Source: Ruminococcaceae bacterium UBA3903
GTDB taxonomy: Bacteria > Bacillota > Clostridia > Oscillospirales > Acutalibacteraceae
NCBI GenBank assembly: GCA_002391625.1
Contig: DGFJ01000041.1
Coordinates: 1 to 64,000, forward strand
Direction of reading: 5' to 3'
Length of the DNA: 64,000 nucleotides
This document shows, piece after piece, positions 44,801 to 52,754 of the stretch (within the stretch, counting starts at the first letter, position 1; the number at the start of each line of letters is the position of its first letter). The translations under genes and the position numbers were made by a program. Below the pieces are notes generated by a model. It was given only the letters and a program-made list of their open reading frames with translations, ran no database searches and had not been told where the DNA came from.

Positions 44801-45388
44801 GAGGTTTCAGAACGTTTTGAGTTTATGAGTAAACAGGTTAAGGATGTTGAAAAATCTAAAACAGAAATTTTGCGATTAATTGGTGATCTTACAAACCAAA
44901 TGCGTGATTTATTTATTACACGCTTCAAGGATATAAACGAAAACTTCTCAAAAACCTTTGTAGAGTTATTCGGCGGCGGTAAGGGATATTTGGAGCTGGC
45001 GAACCCAGAGGATATCCTAACCAGCGGTATAGACATTATTGTTCACCCACCAGGGAAAATAGTAGTGCATTTGGAGGCGTTGTCGGGTGGTGAAAAAGCT
45101 TTGGTTGCAATTGCACTATATTTTGCTATAATGAAAGTAAGCCCTGCACCGTTCTGTGTAATGGACGAGATAGAGGCAGCATTAGATGATGTTAACGTTG
45201 ACCGTTTTGCTTCATATCTACGATTGATGAATGACAATACGCAGTTTATATTAATTACACATAGACGTGGTACAATGGAAGAGGCAGATGTGCTGTATGG
45301 TGTAACTATGCAGGATGAGGGTATATCCAAGCTGCTGGAGCTGCGTTCTACAGAATTGGCTACAAAGATGGTATTAGGTAATAACTAA
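41813..45388 (+). CDS. smc: Chromosome segregation protein SMC
   Basis: An 1191-aa condensin subunit. N-terminal ATPase half with Walker A GPNGSGKSNISDAIRWVLGEQ, a long coiled coil, a hinge domain around residues 520-640 (QRGSLSGIHGPVSRVIKV), the second coiled coil, and the C-terminal signature LSGGEKALVAIALYFAI and Walker B FCVMDEIEAALDDVNV. GTG 41813 is the start; an ATG two bases upstream is out of frame and quickly stops. ScpA and ScpB are elsewhere. 10 nt after the radical SAM gene and co-oriented with ftsY. Confidence 0.98.
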   Translation: MLLKSLEIQGFKTFPDKTKLTFDKGITSIVGPNGSGKSNISDAIRWVLGEQAPKALRCSKMEDVVFNGTDSRKKHGYAEVTLTVENKDRALPFNGDEVAVTRRYYRSGDSEYMINKAAVRLKDIHELFMDTGLGRDGYSMIGQGKIDSIVASKSEDRREVFEEAAGISRYRYRKLEAERKLKGTEENLVRLRDILTELEDRVGPLGTQAKKAEAFLEYSREKRELEIALWLNTLDKSAGVIREQEEKLVIAKSQHQNAEEELEKIAVETEQLFLENSKQASAADEIRREISSYDEQIADKKANISVAENNIAHNEENIQRITNEIYSLDTSSKDVEKDIEEKKTRIKNHTAQIDELQLSYQTCENALNEINTNTSRSSDLLQEISLTLTKLSARAADIKVSAMTSLASVTDARQRLQGLTQANEIKSAKLAELETRNLDFKEMLTAVTARVEALTNTISGCQLKIENRLKKRDSLKMQWDKLHLDFGERQRRIKVLEDLERNMEGFYQSVKIVLKEAQRGSLSGIHGPVSRVIKVPQQYTVAIETALGNSMQHIVTGNEEDAKRAINYLKQRDAGRATFLPLTNIKGYELHENGLENCSGFVGVASSICSCDNAYKGVLQSLLGRIVIAENLNSAVAIAKRYSYKFRIVTLDGQVVNAGGSLTGGSQGKKSGLLSRASEIEKNKEIAKKLYENLQKTDKEYKEVQAEYSAAEADILGVKAQLTSAQEEKIRIDAACKSTFSELTTLKNDVQQLQIEINACSEKATTQGDIHKSSQEELDKLNEQIKAAELKADEITGGREQLTVKREEYSKQLQNIRLEIVTAQKDIETINMEISLAQSGESSREQRKLSLLSEIDTYNDKINSIKSQIDLLNEYIADLSGKSKSAREKINSLDEQRSIMEKRTSQLRQLERDKTAERENAGRELSRLEERKINLQKQYDDIITKLWDEYELTPREAREASKPIDNIPTAQKRLNELRSKIKNLGSVNVSAIEEYKEVSERFEFMSKQVKDVEKSKTEILRLIGDLTNQMRDLFITRFKDINENFSKTFVELFGGGKGYLELANPEDILTSGIDIIVHPPGKIVVHLEALSGGEKALVAIALYFAIMKVSPAPFCVMDEIEAALDDVNVDRFASYLRLMNDNTQFILITHRRGTMEEADVLYGVTMQDEGISKLLELRSTELATKMVLGNN

Positions 45389-45424
45389 CAGCCTTTGGTT
45401 GAATTTATATAAAGGGTGATGCAC

Positions 45425-46420
45425 ATGGGACTATTTAGTAAGATTAAAGAGGGTTTAAAAAAAACAAGGGATAGCGTTGTAGGGCAAATCGACTCAATGC
45501 TAAAATCTTTTACAAAGATAGACGAGGAGCTTTTTGAGGAGCTAGAGGAACTGTTGGTAATGGGTGATGTTGGTGTAACAACAGCCACAGCTATTACAGC
45601 AGAGCTTAGAAAAAGGGTAAAAAAAGAAGGCATTACTGACCCACAGGAGGTTCATCGTCTGCTGGAGGAAATCACAGCAGATATGCTGCGTGGCGGTGAT
45701 GAGCTTAGCTTAAATACAAGCCCATCTATCATATTGGTTATCGGTGTCAACGGCGTGGGTAAAACCACTACTATTGGTAAGCTTGCAAACTATTTGTCCA
45801 ATAACGGTAAAAAGGTTTTGCTGGCAGCGGCTGATACTTTTAGAGCAGCAGCTATTGACCAGTTAGAAATATGGGCAGACAGAAGCAGGTGTGAAATAAT
45901 TAAGCAAAATGAGGGCAGTGACCCAGCAGCAGTGGTTTTTGATGCTATATCAGCTGCCAAGGCTAGGAATGCAGATGTTATTATCTGTGATACAGCAGGC
46001 AGGTTACACAATAAAAAGCATCTAATGGATGAATTAGCAAAAATCGGCAGAGTTATCAACAGAGAGCTGCCAGATGCAGACAAGGAAACTCTGCTTGTGT
46101 TAGATGCTACAACCGGACAAAATGCTGTTAACCAAGCCAGAGAGTTTAAAAACGCAGCTGGAATATCAGGTATAGTTTTGACAAAGCTAGATGGTACTGC
46201 CAAGGGTGGTGTTGTTTTAGCTATTCGAGAAGAACTGGACCTACCTGTTAAATTTATTGGAGTTGGTGAACAGATGGACGATTTACAGCCATTTGTTCCT
46301 GAGGATTTTGCGAAGGCACTATTTAACCGAGATTTGACAAATGACAGTGATATTGATAACGCCATAGATGAACAAATGGGTCTAAATACAGAGGACAGCG
46401 AAGCTGAAGAGGAACAATAA
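45425..46420 (+). CDS. ftsY: Signal recognition particle receptor FtsY
   Basis: About 331 aa: SRP receptor GTPase that docks ribosome-SRP complexes at the membrane. The NG domain is complete: helical N domain (FSKIKEGLKKTRDS...), G1 GVNGVGKTTTIGKLA, DTFRAAAIDQLE, DTAGRLHNK, TKLDGTAKGG and GVGEQMDDLQPF. The acidic A domain of enterobacterial FtsY is missing, as usual in Firmicutes. ATG 45425 with AAAGGG 8 nt upstream is preferred over ATG 45416/45419 close to the SD. Confidence 0.97.
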   Translation: MGLFSKIKEGLKKTRDSVVGQIDSMLKSFTKIDEELFEELEELLVMGDVGVTTATAITAELRKRVKKEGITDPQEVHRLLEEITADMLRGGDELSLNTSPSIILVIGVNGVGKTTTIGKLANYLSNNGKKVLLAAADTFRAAAIDQLEIWADRSRCEIIKQNEGSDPAAVVFDAISAAKARNADVIICDTAGRLHNKKHLMDELAKIGRVINRELPDADKETLLVLDATTGQNAVNQAREFKNAAGISGIVLTKLDGTAKGGVVLAIREELDLPVKFIGVGEQMDDLQPFVPEDFAKALFNRDLTNDSDIDNAIDEQMGLNTEDSEAEEEQ

Positions 46421-47028
46421 TGGATACTTTTATAATTGCCACTAATAATGAAAAAAAATTATTGGAGCTAAATCGTATATTAAATCCTATGGGGATCACA
46501 TCACAAACAGCCAGACAGGCTGGTATTTGTTTAGATAATATTGAGGAAACCGGTACAACCTTTGAGGAAAATGCAAGGATAAAAGCAAGGGCTGCATTTA
46601 TCCTTACTGGTAAGCCTAGTATTGCTGATGATTCAGGTTTAATGGTTGACGCATTAAACGGTGCGCCAGGTGTGTACACTGCCAGATATTCTGGGGAAAA
46701 CGCAACAGATAAAAGCAATATAGAAAAGCTATTATACGAAATGCGTGACAAACCACAGGCAGACAGAACAGCACATTTTGTTACAACAATATGCTGTATT
46801 TTAAACGATGGCACTGAAATTATCGCTACTGGTAAATGCACAGGCACAATCGGCTTTGAACCCATAGGAAACGGTGGGTTTGGCTATGATCCAATATTTA
46901 TGACACGGGATGGTAAAAGCTTTGCACAGCTGTCAGCTGATGAAAAGGATAAAATTAGCCATAGAGGTAACGCTATCAGACAACTAAAGAAAAAATTAGA
47001 AAAGTGTATAAAATCGGAGGAAATTTAA
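46420..47028 (+). CDS. rdgB: XTP/dITP diphosphatase (RdgB/HAM1 family)
   Basis: A 202-aa house-cleaning pyrophosphatase that removes non-canonical purine NTPs (XTP, dITP). Signatures are IIATNNEKKLLEL, ETGTTFEENARIKARA, SIADDSGLMVDALNGAPGVYTARYSG and GNGGFGYDPIF. The ATG shares its A with the ftsY stop (TAATG), suggesting coupling. Length is typical (about 200 aa). Confidence 0.97.
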   Translation: MDTFIIATNNEKKLLELNRILNPMGITSQTARQAGICLDNIEETGTTFEENARIKARAAFILTGKPSIADDSGLMVDALNGAPGVYTARYSGENATDKSNIEKLLYEMRDKPQADRTAHFVTTICCILNDGTEIIATGKCTGTIGFEPIGNGGFGYDPIFMTRDGKSFAQLSADEKDKISHRGNAIRQLKKKLEKCIKSEEI

Positions 47029-47327
47029 TGTTAACGAGTAAGCAAAGAGCGTATTTAAGGTCCCTTGCAAACCCTATTGATACTATACTAATGGTAGGCA
47101 AAGGTGGTATGAGCCAGCAAATTATTAATCAAGCAGACGGTGCTTTAAAAGCCAGAGAGCTAATAAAAGGTAAGGTATTAGAAACAGCTGACATTACAGC
47201 TAGGCAGGCGGCTGATGAAATAGCACAAGTAGTGGGTGCAGACGTGGTTCAGGTAATAGGTTCAAAATTTGTGTTATATAGAGAAAATGAAAAAGAGCCA
47301 GTAATTGTTTTACCTAAAAGAAAGTAA
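47028..47327 (+). CDS. yhbY: YhbY/CRM-domain RNA-binding protein
   Basis: A 99-aa protein with a single CRM domain, associated with ribosome large-subunit assembly in this family. LTSKQRAYLRSLANPIDTILMVGKGG and the QVIGSKFVLYREN end are standard. ATG 47028, overlapping the rdgB stop, has CGGAGG 7 nt before; an upstream in-frame GTG at 47004 is inside rdgB and not needed. First gene of the yhbY-nadD-yqeK-rsfS set. Confidence 0.95.
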   Translation: MLTSKQRAYLRSLANPIDTILMVGKGGMSQQIINQADGALKARELIKGKVLETADITARQAADEIAQVVGADVVQVIGSKFVLYRENEKEPVIVLPKRK

Positions 47328-47329
47328 TT

Positions 47330-47947
47330 ATGCTTGATAATAAGAAAATAAAAATTGCTATGTATGGTGGTAGCTTTAACCCAGTGCATAGGGGACATAT
47401 CCAATTGGTAGAGCTTTTTATTCAGCAATTAAAGCTGGATAAGGTGCTTATTGTACCGACTGCCACACCACCACATAAAAGTGATAGAGAAATGGTGTCT
47501 GCTACACACAGGATAAATATGTGCGAGCTTGCCTTTGAACATATTTCTAAGGTGAATGTGTCGGATATAGAAATTTTACGTAAAGGGAAAAGTTATACCG
47601 TAGACACCCTAAGAGAGTTAATACAATTATACCCAAAGGGCGAGCTGTATTTGCTTATGGGAGCGGATATGTTTTTATCCTTGGACACATGGCGGCAATA
47701 CAAGGAAATATTGAAAATGACTACTGTATGCACCCTGCCAAGAAATTTAAGTGGTTTTAAAGAATTGACACAGTATGCAGATTATCTAAAATCAGTCGGT
47801 GGTAAAGCATTAGTAATCAATCAGCCTGTTATGCAGGTGTCTTCTACTGAAATAAGACAGGCGATTAAAAGTAAAACGGGTGTGGCTCAAATGATACCAC
47901 CATGTGTAGAAAAATATATTTATGATAACCAACTATATAGGGAGTGA
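47330..47947 (+). CDS. nadD: Nicotinate-nucleotide adenylyltransferase NadD
   Basis: A 205-aa enzyme that makes deamido-NAD from nicotinate mononucleotide and ATP. The nucleotidyltransferase motif is MYGGSFNPVHRGHIQLVE, with LIVPTATPPHK, YLLMGADMFLSL and the ISSTEIR-type motif VSSTEIRQAI. It begins 2 nt after yhbY with only a weak SD, suggesting coupling. Its order next to yqeK and rsfS is conserved through Firmicutes. Confidence 0.97.
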   Translation: MLDNKKIKIAMYGGSFNPVHRGHIQLVELFIQQLKLDKVLIVPTATPPHKSDREMVSATHRINMCELAFEHISKVNVSDIEILRKGKSYTVDTLRELIQLYPKGELYLLMGADMFLSLDTWRQYKEILKMTTVCTLPRNLSGFKELTQYADYLKSVGGKALVINQPVMQVSSTEIRQAIKSKTGVAQMIPPCVEKYIYDNQLYRE

Positions 47948-47952
47948 TTATT

Positions 47953-48516
47953 TTGACTGTTGAAGACTGCATAAAAATTATCAAACCACGTATGGGTGAA
48001 AAACGTTTTATCCACAGTGTGAATGTATCAGCGGAAGCTGTACGGCTTAGCCAAAAGTACGGTGCCAATGCGGAGAAAGCTGCCATAGCTGGTATGCTGC
48101 ATGACGTAACAAAGGAAACTCCTTTAGAAGAACAGTTGCAAATAATTAAAGATAATGGTATAATATTGTCTAATGTGCAAAAATCTGCACCAAAATTATG
48201 GCACGCTATATCAGGATATATTTATATAAAAACAATTCTAGGTATAAATGACACGGAAATACTAGATGCTGTTCGTTACCACACCACCGGTCGTGAAAAT
48301 ATGTCATTGCTGGAAAAGGTTGTGTTTGTAGCTGACTTTATAGGTGCAGAGCGTGACTATGACGGGGTGGAGAAAATGCGAAAAAAAGCAGAAAAAGGTT
48401 TGGAGGAAGCTATGCTTTTTGGTACTTCCTTTAGTATAAAAGACTTACTTGGGCGTAACCTAACAGTAGATCCTAATACAGTAGCTTTGTATAATGAGTT
48501 AGTTTTAAACAAATAA
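47953..48516 (+). CDS. yqeK: YqeK, HD-domain symmetrical Ap4A hydrolase
   Basis: About 187 aa. HD-superfamily phosphohydrolase that hydrolyses Ap4A to two ADP. The HD signature is HSVNVSAEAVRLSQKYGANAEKAAIAGMLHDVTKE, with WHAISGYIY and VRYHTTGRENMS downstream (HD residues and His). TTG 47953 is preferred, 8 nt from AGGGAG; an in-frame GTG at 47944 overlaps the nadD stop. Confidence 0.93.
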   Translation: MTVEDCIKIIKPRMGEKRFIHSVNVSAEAVRLSQKYGANAEKAAIAGMLHDVTKETPLEEQLQIIKDNGIILSNVQKSAPKLWHAISGYIYIKTILGINDTEILDAVRYHTTGRENMSLLEKVVFVADFIGAERDYDGVEKMRKKAEKGLEEAMLFGTSFSIKDLLGRNLTVDPNTVALYNELVLNK

Positions 48517-48535
48517 AATTTTAGGAAGTGATTTT

Positions 48536-48889
48536 TTGACAGCTTTAGAGGTTGCTAAAGAGGCCGCAAAGGCTCTAAGCAGTAAAAAAGGTTTAGATAT
48601 TAAAGTAATTAAAATAGATGATGTATCTGTTCTAGCGGATTATATGGTTATTGGTACAGGTACAAGCAGTACACAGGTAAAGGCTATGTCAGAGGAAGTA
48701 GAATATCAGCTGGATAAGGCTGGCGTGACCGTTAGCCATATCGAAGGATACCGTTCTAATTCATGGATTTTATTGGATTATGTTGATGTTATTGTCAATG
48801 TATTTTCCAATGAGGCTCGTGAATATTATGACCTTGAGCGTCTGTGGCGGGATGGCGAAAATATAGATATTTCTAATATTATTGATTAA
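48536..48889 (+). CDS. rsfS: Ribosome silencing factor RsfS
   Basis: A 117-aa protein that binds L14 and blocks subunit joining when nutrients fall. Motifs are KIDDVSVLADYMVIGTGTSSTQVKAM and YRSNSWILLDYVDVIVNVFSNEAREYYDLERLW, the full family pattern. Start TTG 48536 behind TAGGAAGTGA. Sits between yqeK and leuS as in many Clostridia. Confidence 0.97.
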   Translation: MTALEVAKEAAKALSSKKGLDIKVIKIDDVSVLADYMVIGTGTSSTQVKAMSEEVEYQLDKAGVTVSHIEGYRSNSWILLDYVDVIVNVFSNEAREYYDLERLWRDGENIDISNIID

Positions 48890-48922
48890 TATATTTATTT
48901 AACTTTTGGGGAGGAAGCAAAG

Positions 48923-51337
48923 TTGAAATATGACCACAAGGCAATAGAGCCTAAATGGCAAAAAATTTGGGAAGAAAAAGGCACTTTTCATGCCGAACAA
49001 AACAGCGATAAGAAAAAGTTTTATGCTCTAATAGAATTCCCTTACCCATCAGGACAAGGTCTACATGTTGGACATCCACGCCCATACACAGCCTTGGATG
49101 TTGTTTCCAGAAAACGCAGATTAAACGGATATAATGTATTGTATCCAATTGGCTGGGATGCATTTGGTTTACCTACAGAAAACTACGCTATCAAAAACCA
49201 TGTTCACCCAGCAGTTGTTACAAAGAAAAATATTGCTAGATTTAAGGAACAGATTCAATCCTTGGGTATTTCATTTGATTGGAGTCGAGAGATAAATACC
49301 ACTGACCCTGAGTATTACAAATGGACACAGTGGATTTTTCTACAGCTGTTTAAACATAAGCTGGCATATAAAAAAGAGATGGCCGTTAACTGGTGTACCT
49401 CTTGCAAATGTGTTTTAGCAAATGAAGAAGTAGTTAATGGAGTTTGTGAGCGTTGTGGCAGTGAAGTTGTTCATAAGGTTAAATCACAATGGATGTTAAA
49501 AATCACAGAATATGCTGATAGATTAATAGATGATTTAGACCTTGTTGACTATCCAGAAAGGGTAAAAAGCCAACAAAAAAACTGGATAGGACGCTCTCAC
49601 GGTGCAGAGGTGGACTTTGGTACCTCTGCTGGTGATACCTTGACTATATATACTACCAGACCAGATACATTGTTTGGTGCTACATATATGGTTATTTCTC
49701 CAGAACACCCTATGATAGAAAAGTGGGCTGACCAGCTGAAAAATATTGATAAAATTAGGGAATATCAGGCAGCAGCTGCCAGAAAATCTGATTTTGAGCG
49801 TACCGAGGTAGCCAAGGATAAAACCGGTGTACGTTTAAATGGTGTTACGGCGATTAATCCTGTAAACAACACAGAAATTCCTATATTTATTTCTGACTAT
49901 GTTCTAGTATCCTATGGTACTGGTGCTATTATGGCTGTACCTGCTCATGATACACGTGACTGGGAGTTCGCAAAGAAATTTGACCTGCCTATAGTTGAAG
50001 TAGTTAAGGGTGGGGATGTGCAGAACGAGGCGTTTACTAATTGCAGCACTGGTGTTATGGTGAACTCCGGCTTGCTTGACGGTTTGTCAGTAGAGGATGC
50101 TAAGGTTAAAATCATTGAATGGCTGAAGGAAAATAAAAAAGGAACACCAAAGGTTAACTTTAAGCTGCGTGATTGGGTATTTTCCCGCCAAAGATATTGG
50201 GGAGAGCCTATTCCTATTGTACACTGTGACAAATGTGGTTATGTACCAATTCCAGAGGAACAGCTGCCATTGACATTACCAGAGGTGCAGTCCTATGAAC
50301 CAACTGAAAATGGTGAATCTCCCTTGGCTAATATGACCGATTGGGTAGAAACCACCTGTCCAATATGCGGTGGAAAAGCACACAGAGAAACTGATACAAT
50401 GCCACAGTGGGCTGGTTCTTCTTGGTATTTCTTAAGATATATTGACCCTAATAATGACAAGTCCTTAGCCAGCAAAGAGGCCATGGACTATTGGATGGCT
50501 GTTGATTGGTATAATGGCGGAATGGAGCATACTACTCTACACTTGTTGTACAGTCGTTTTTGGTATAAATTCCTATATGATATTGGAGTTGTCCCAAACC
50601 CAGAGCCATATGCAAAACGCACAAGCCATGGTATGATATTAGGCGAAAATGGCGAAAAAATGAGTAAATCCAGAGGCAATGTGGTTAACCCTGATGAGAT
50701 AGTTGACGAGTTTGGTGCAGACACACTGCGTATGTATGAAATGTTTATAGGTGACTTTGAAAAGGCTGCACCTTGGAGTGCCGCTGGTATAAAGGGCTGT
50801 CGCAGATTTATAGAACGTTACTGGAATTTACAAAGCATTCTTGTTGACGGTGATAACATAAGACCAGAGCTGGAAACTGCATTCCACAAAACCATAAAAA
50901 AAGTTGGCGATGATATTGAAAATATTAAATTTAATACAGGCATCGCAGCATTAATGGCACTAATGAATGATATTACAGCTTTTGGCTCTATAAATTATGA
51001 GGAGCTAAGAATATTTACAATATTATTGAACCCTTTTGCTCCACACGTTACAGAGGAGACTTGGGAGCAAAGTAAGCTGGGGAAAGCTGGCGAAATCGTT
51101 GCCTCTCAATGCTGGCCTATCTTTGATGAAAACAAATGCAAAGAGGATAAGGTGGAAATTGCCGTACAGGTTAATGGCAGAATAAAAGCAAAGATTGTTG
51201 TAGATACAGATATAGATAAGGACACGGCTTTAGCTGTTGCAAAAGCAAACGAAAAGGTTAAGGCTGCTATTGGTGACCATAAAATATTTAAAGAGATCTA
51301 TGTACCTAGTAAGCTTGTAAATATAGTTGCAAAATAG
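48923..51337 (+). CDS. leuS: Leucyl-tRNA synthetase
   Basis: An 804-aa class I synthetase. HIGH-type motif HVGHPRPYTA, editing (CP1) domain with TTRPDTLFG and AVPAHDTRDWEF, zinc-binding cysteines (CTSCK...CERCG, and CDKCG...CPICG), KMSKS in GEKMSKSRGN, and the anticodon and C-terminal domains (VNGRIKAKI). Start TTG 48923 behind GGGGAGG. There is only 33 nt to rsfS, so no T-box leader can precede it directly; it is probably transcribed with the upstream genes. Confidence 0.98.
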   Translation: MKYDHKAIEPKWQKIWEEKGTFHAEQNSDKKKFYALIEFPYPSGQGLHVGHPRPYTALDVVSRKRRLNGYNVLYPIGWDAFGLPTENYAIKNHVHPAVVTKKNIARFKEQIQSLGISFDWSREINTTDPEYYKWTQWIFLQLFKHKLAYKKEMAVNWCTSCKCVLANEEVVNGVCERCGSEVVHKVKSQWMLKITEYADRLIDDLDLVDYPERVKSQQKNWIGRSHGAEVDFGTSAGDTLTIYTTRPDTLFGATYMVISPEHPMIEKWADQLKNIDKIREYQAAAARKSDFERTEVAKDKTGVRLNGVTAINPVNNTEIPIFISDYVLVSYGTGAIMAVPAHDTRDWEFAKKFDLPIVEVVKGGDVQNEAFTNCSTGVMVNSGLLDGLSVEDAKVKIIEWLKENKKGTPKVNFKLRDWVFSRQRYWGEPIPIVHCDKCGYVPIPEEQLPLTLPEVQSYEPTENGESPLANMTDWVETTCPICGGKAHRETDTMPQWAGSSWYFLRYIDPNNDKSLASKEAMDYWMAVDWYNGGMEHTTLHLLYSRFWYKFLYDIGVVPNPEPYAKRTSHGMILGENGEKMSKSRGNVVNPDEIVDEFGADTLRMYEMFIGDFEKAAPWSAAGIKGCRRFIERYWNLQSILVDGDNIRPELETAFHKTIKKVGDDIENIKFNTGIAALMALMNDITAFGSINYEELRIFTILLNPFAPHVTEETWEQSKLGKAGEIVASQCWPIFDENKCKEDKVEIAVQVNGRIKAKIVVDTDIDKDTALAVAKANEKVKAAIGDHKIFKEIYVPSKLVNIVAK

Positions 51338-51374
51338 TATTATAAAATATTTGTGCAAAAAGTATGCATAAGAC

Positions 51375-51404
51375 TTGACATAGGTTAAGTTTATATAGTA
51401 TAAT
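51375..51404 (+). promoter_or_regulatory. Sigma-A promoter of rpsU
   Basis: TTGACA (51375-51380) and TATAAT (51399-51404), 18-nt spacer. The leader holds a small hairpin (CTGCC/GGCGG, 51435-51448) just before the SD GGGAGGG. Confidence 0.85.
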
Positions 51405-51464
51405 ACTAATCGCAATTGTATGTGCAATATACCCCTGCCGTATGGCGGATGGGAGGGAAGATAA

Positions 51465-51641
51465 ATGGCAGAAGTAAGAATTAAGGATAATGAATCTCTT
51501 GAAAGTGCTTTAAGAAGATTTAAAAAGCAATGTGCAAGAGCTGGTGTTATTGCTGAAGTTCGCAAGAGAGAGGCTTATGAAAAACCTTCAGTAAAGCGTA
51601 AGAAGAAGTCAGAAGCTGCTCGTAAGCGTAAATTTAAGTAA
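51465..51641 (+). CDS. rpsU: 30S ribosomal protein S21
   Basis: A 58-aa basic protein of the small subunit, too short for many gene finders. It begins MAEVRIKDNESLESALRRFK and ends with the Arg/Lys-rich tail RKKKSEAARKRKFK-like; QCARAGVIAEVRKREAYEKPS is the family core. SD GGGAGGGA is 8 nt before ATG 51465. It has its own promoter and a terminator directly after, so it is a single-gene transcript. Confidence 0.97.
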   Translation: MAEVRIKDNESLESALRRFKKQCARAGVIAEVRKREAYEKPSVKRKKKSEAARKRKFK

Positions 51642-51680
51642 TAATTTACTTATTCAAGTTAACATTACCTAAAATCGAAA

Positions 51681-51705
51681 GGCGGGCATTTTGCCCGCTT
51701 TTTTG
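51681..51705 (+). terminator. Terminator of rpsU
   Basis: GCGGGCA (51682-51688) and TGCCCGC (51692-51698) around TTT, then TTTTTTGC. Confidence 0.92.
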
Positions 51706-51758
51706 CTTAATAAGTTTTTATATTTAGCAGAATATATTTAATAGTTGGGTGATAGAAA

Positions 51759-52256
51759 ATGAAAACTTTGTTTTTTAACTCCGTTTTTGATATTACTGAT
51801 AAGGTTCTAAAAAATCTGGATATTAAATGTATCCTGTTAGATATAGACAATACAGTCAGACCATTTGGAAACGTTAACCCACACAACGGTGCAGATGAGT
51901 GGATTAGGGGCGTAGAAAAAATTGGTGTGAAGGTTATTTTGTGTTCAAATAATTTTAAAAAAAATGTTGCACCTTTGGCTAAAAAGTTAAACTGTGACTA
52001 TGTTAGTTTTTGTCTAAAACCATCTCCAATTGGTTTTATTCGTGGTAAAATAAAATCTCACACCAATCATAAACAAATCCTAGTTGTGGGTGATCAGCTT
52101 TTTACTGATATTTTAGGAGGAAAGCTGCTGCTGTTAAAAACTGCGTTGGTCGAGCCTATAGATTTAGAGGCAGAAGCAAAAACACTGAAGATAAGACGTT
52201 TTTTGCTAAAAGGATTGGCTGAGAAAATAAAAAAAAGAGGCAGTCCATTTTTGTAA
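51759..52256 (+). CDS. yqeG: YqeG-family HAD phosphatase (HAD IIIA)
   Basis: A 165-aa haloacid dehalogenase-like phosphatase. Motif I is LLDIDNTVRPFG (two catalytic Asp), motif II is ILCSNN, and motif IV is VVGDQLFTDILGGK. Related proteins are reported to act on phosphatidylglycerol phosphate in eukaryotes, but the Firmicute substrate is uncertain. SD GGGTGATA. It leads yqeG-aroQ-pepP-efp. Confidence 0.93.
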   Translation: MKTLFFNSVFDITDKVLKNLDIKCILLDIDNTVRPFGNVNPHNGADEWIRGVEKIGVKVILCSNNFKKNVAPLAKKLNCDYVSFCLKPSPIGFIRGKIKSHTNHKQILVVGDQLFTDILGGKLLLLKTALVEPIDLEAEAKTLKIRRFLLKGLAEKIKKRGSPFL

Positions 52257-52268
52257 GGAGTTTTTAAG

Positions 52269-52700
52269 ATGAGTAAAAAGGTGTTATTGCTATTAGGCCC
52301 TAATTTGAATTTAGTAGGAGTTAGAGAAACGGGTATATATGGTGTTGAAACCGCGGAAACCATTAAGGAAGAGGTTATAGCATATGGTAAAACACTAAAC
52401 ATAGCTGTAACGGTATTTCAGTCAAATTGGGAGGGCGCTTTAATAGATGAAATTCATAAATCACGTTTAGAATATGATGGCGTTATTATTAACCCAGGTG
52501 CGTTGACACATTACAGCTATTCATTGCGTGATGCCATAGCGGGTGTTAACGTTCCGTTTGTAGAGGTGCATATGTCAAATATTCACAAACGTGAGGAATT
52601 TAGGCACACATCTGTTACAGCACCTGTATGTGTAGGACAGATAACAGGCTTTGGAAAAAATGGATACTTAATGGCACTAAACTACATTGCTGCAATTTAA
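52269..52700 (+). CDS. aroQ: Type II 3-dehydroquinate dehydratase
   Basis: A 143-aa shikimate-pathway enzyme, dodecameric in the family. GPNLNLVGVRETGIYG contains the active-site Tyr, and IINPGALTHYSYSLRDAI, VEVHMSNIHKREEFRHTSVTAP are the conserved segments. SD GTAAGGAG. Other shikimate genes are not in the window. 12 nt after yqeG. Confidence 0.97.
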   Translation: MSKKVLLLLGPNLNLVGVRETGIYGVETAETIKEEVIAYGKTLNIAVTVFQSNWEGALIDEIHKSRLEYDGVIINPGALTHYSYSLRDAIAGVNVPFVEVHMSNIHKREEFRHTSVTAPVCVGQITGFGKNGYLMALNYIAAI

Positions 52701-52754
52701 TATTTAATGTATTTTCATTATCTGTTCAATATGATATGGAAGAAGATGTAAATT

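Noticed and set aside
46323..46865. 180-codon and neighbouring 191-codon frames on the minus strand opposite ftsY/rdgB
   Set aside because: They overlap two highly conserved genes; the translations have no family resemblance.
48890..48922. T-box leader for leuS
   Set aside because: Only 33 nt separate rsfS and leuS, with no specifier stem or T-box sequence.
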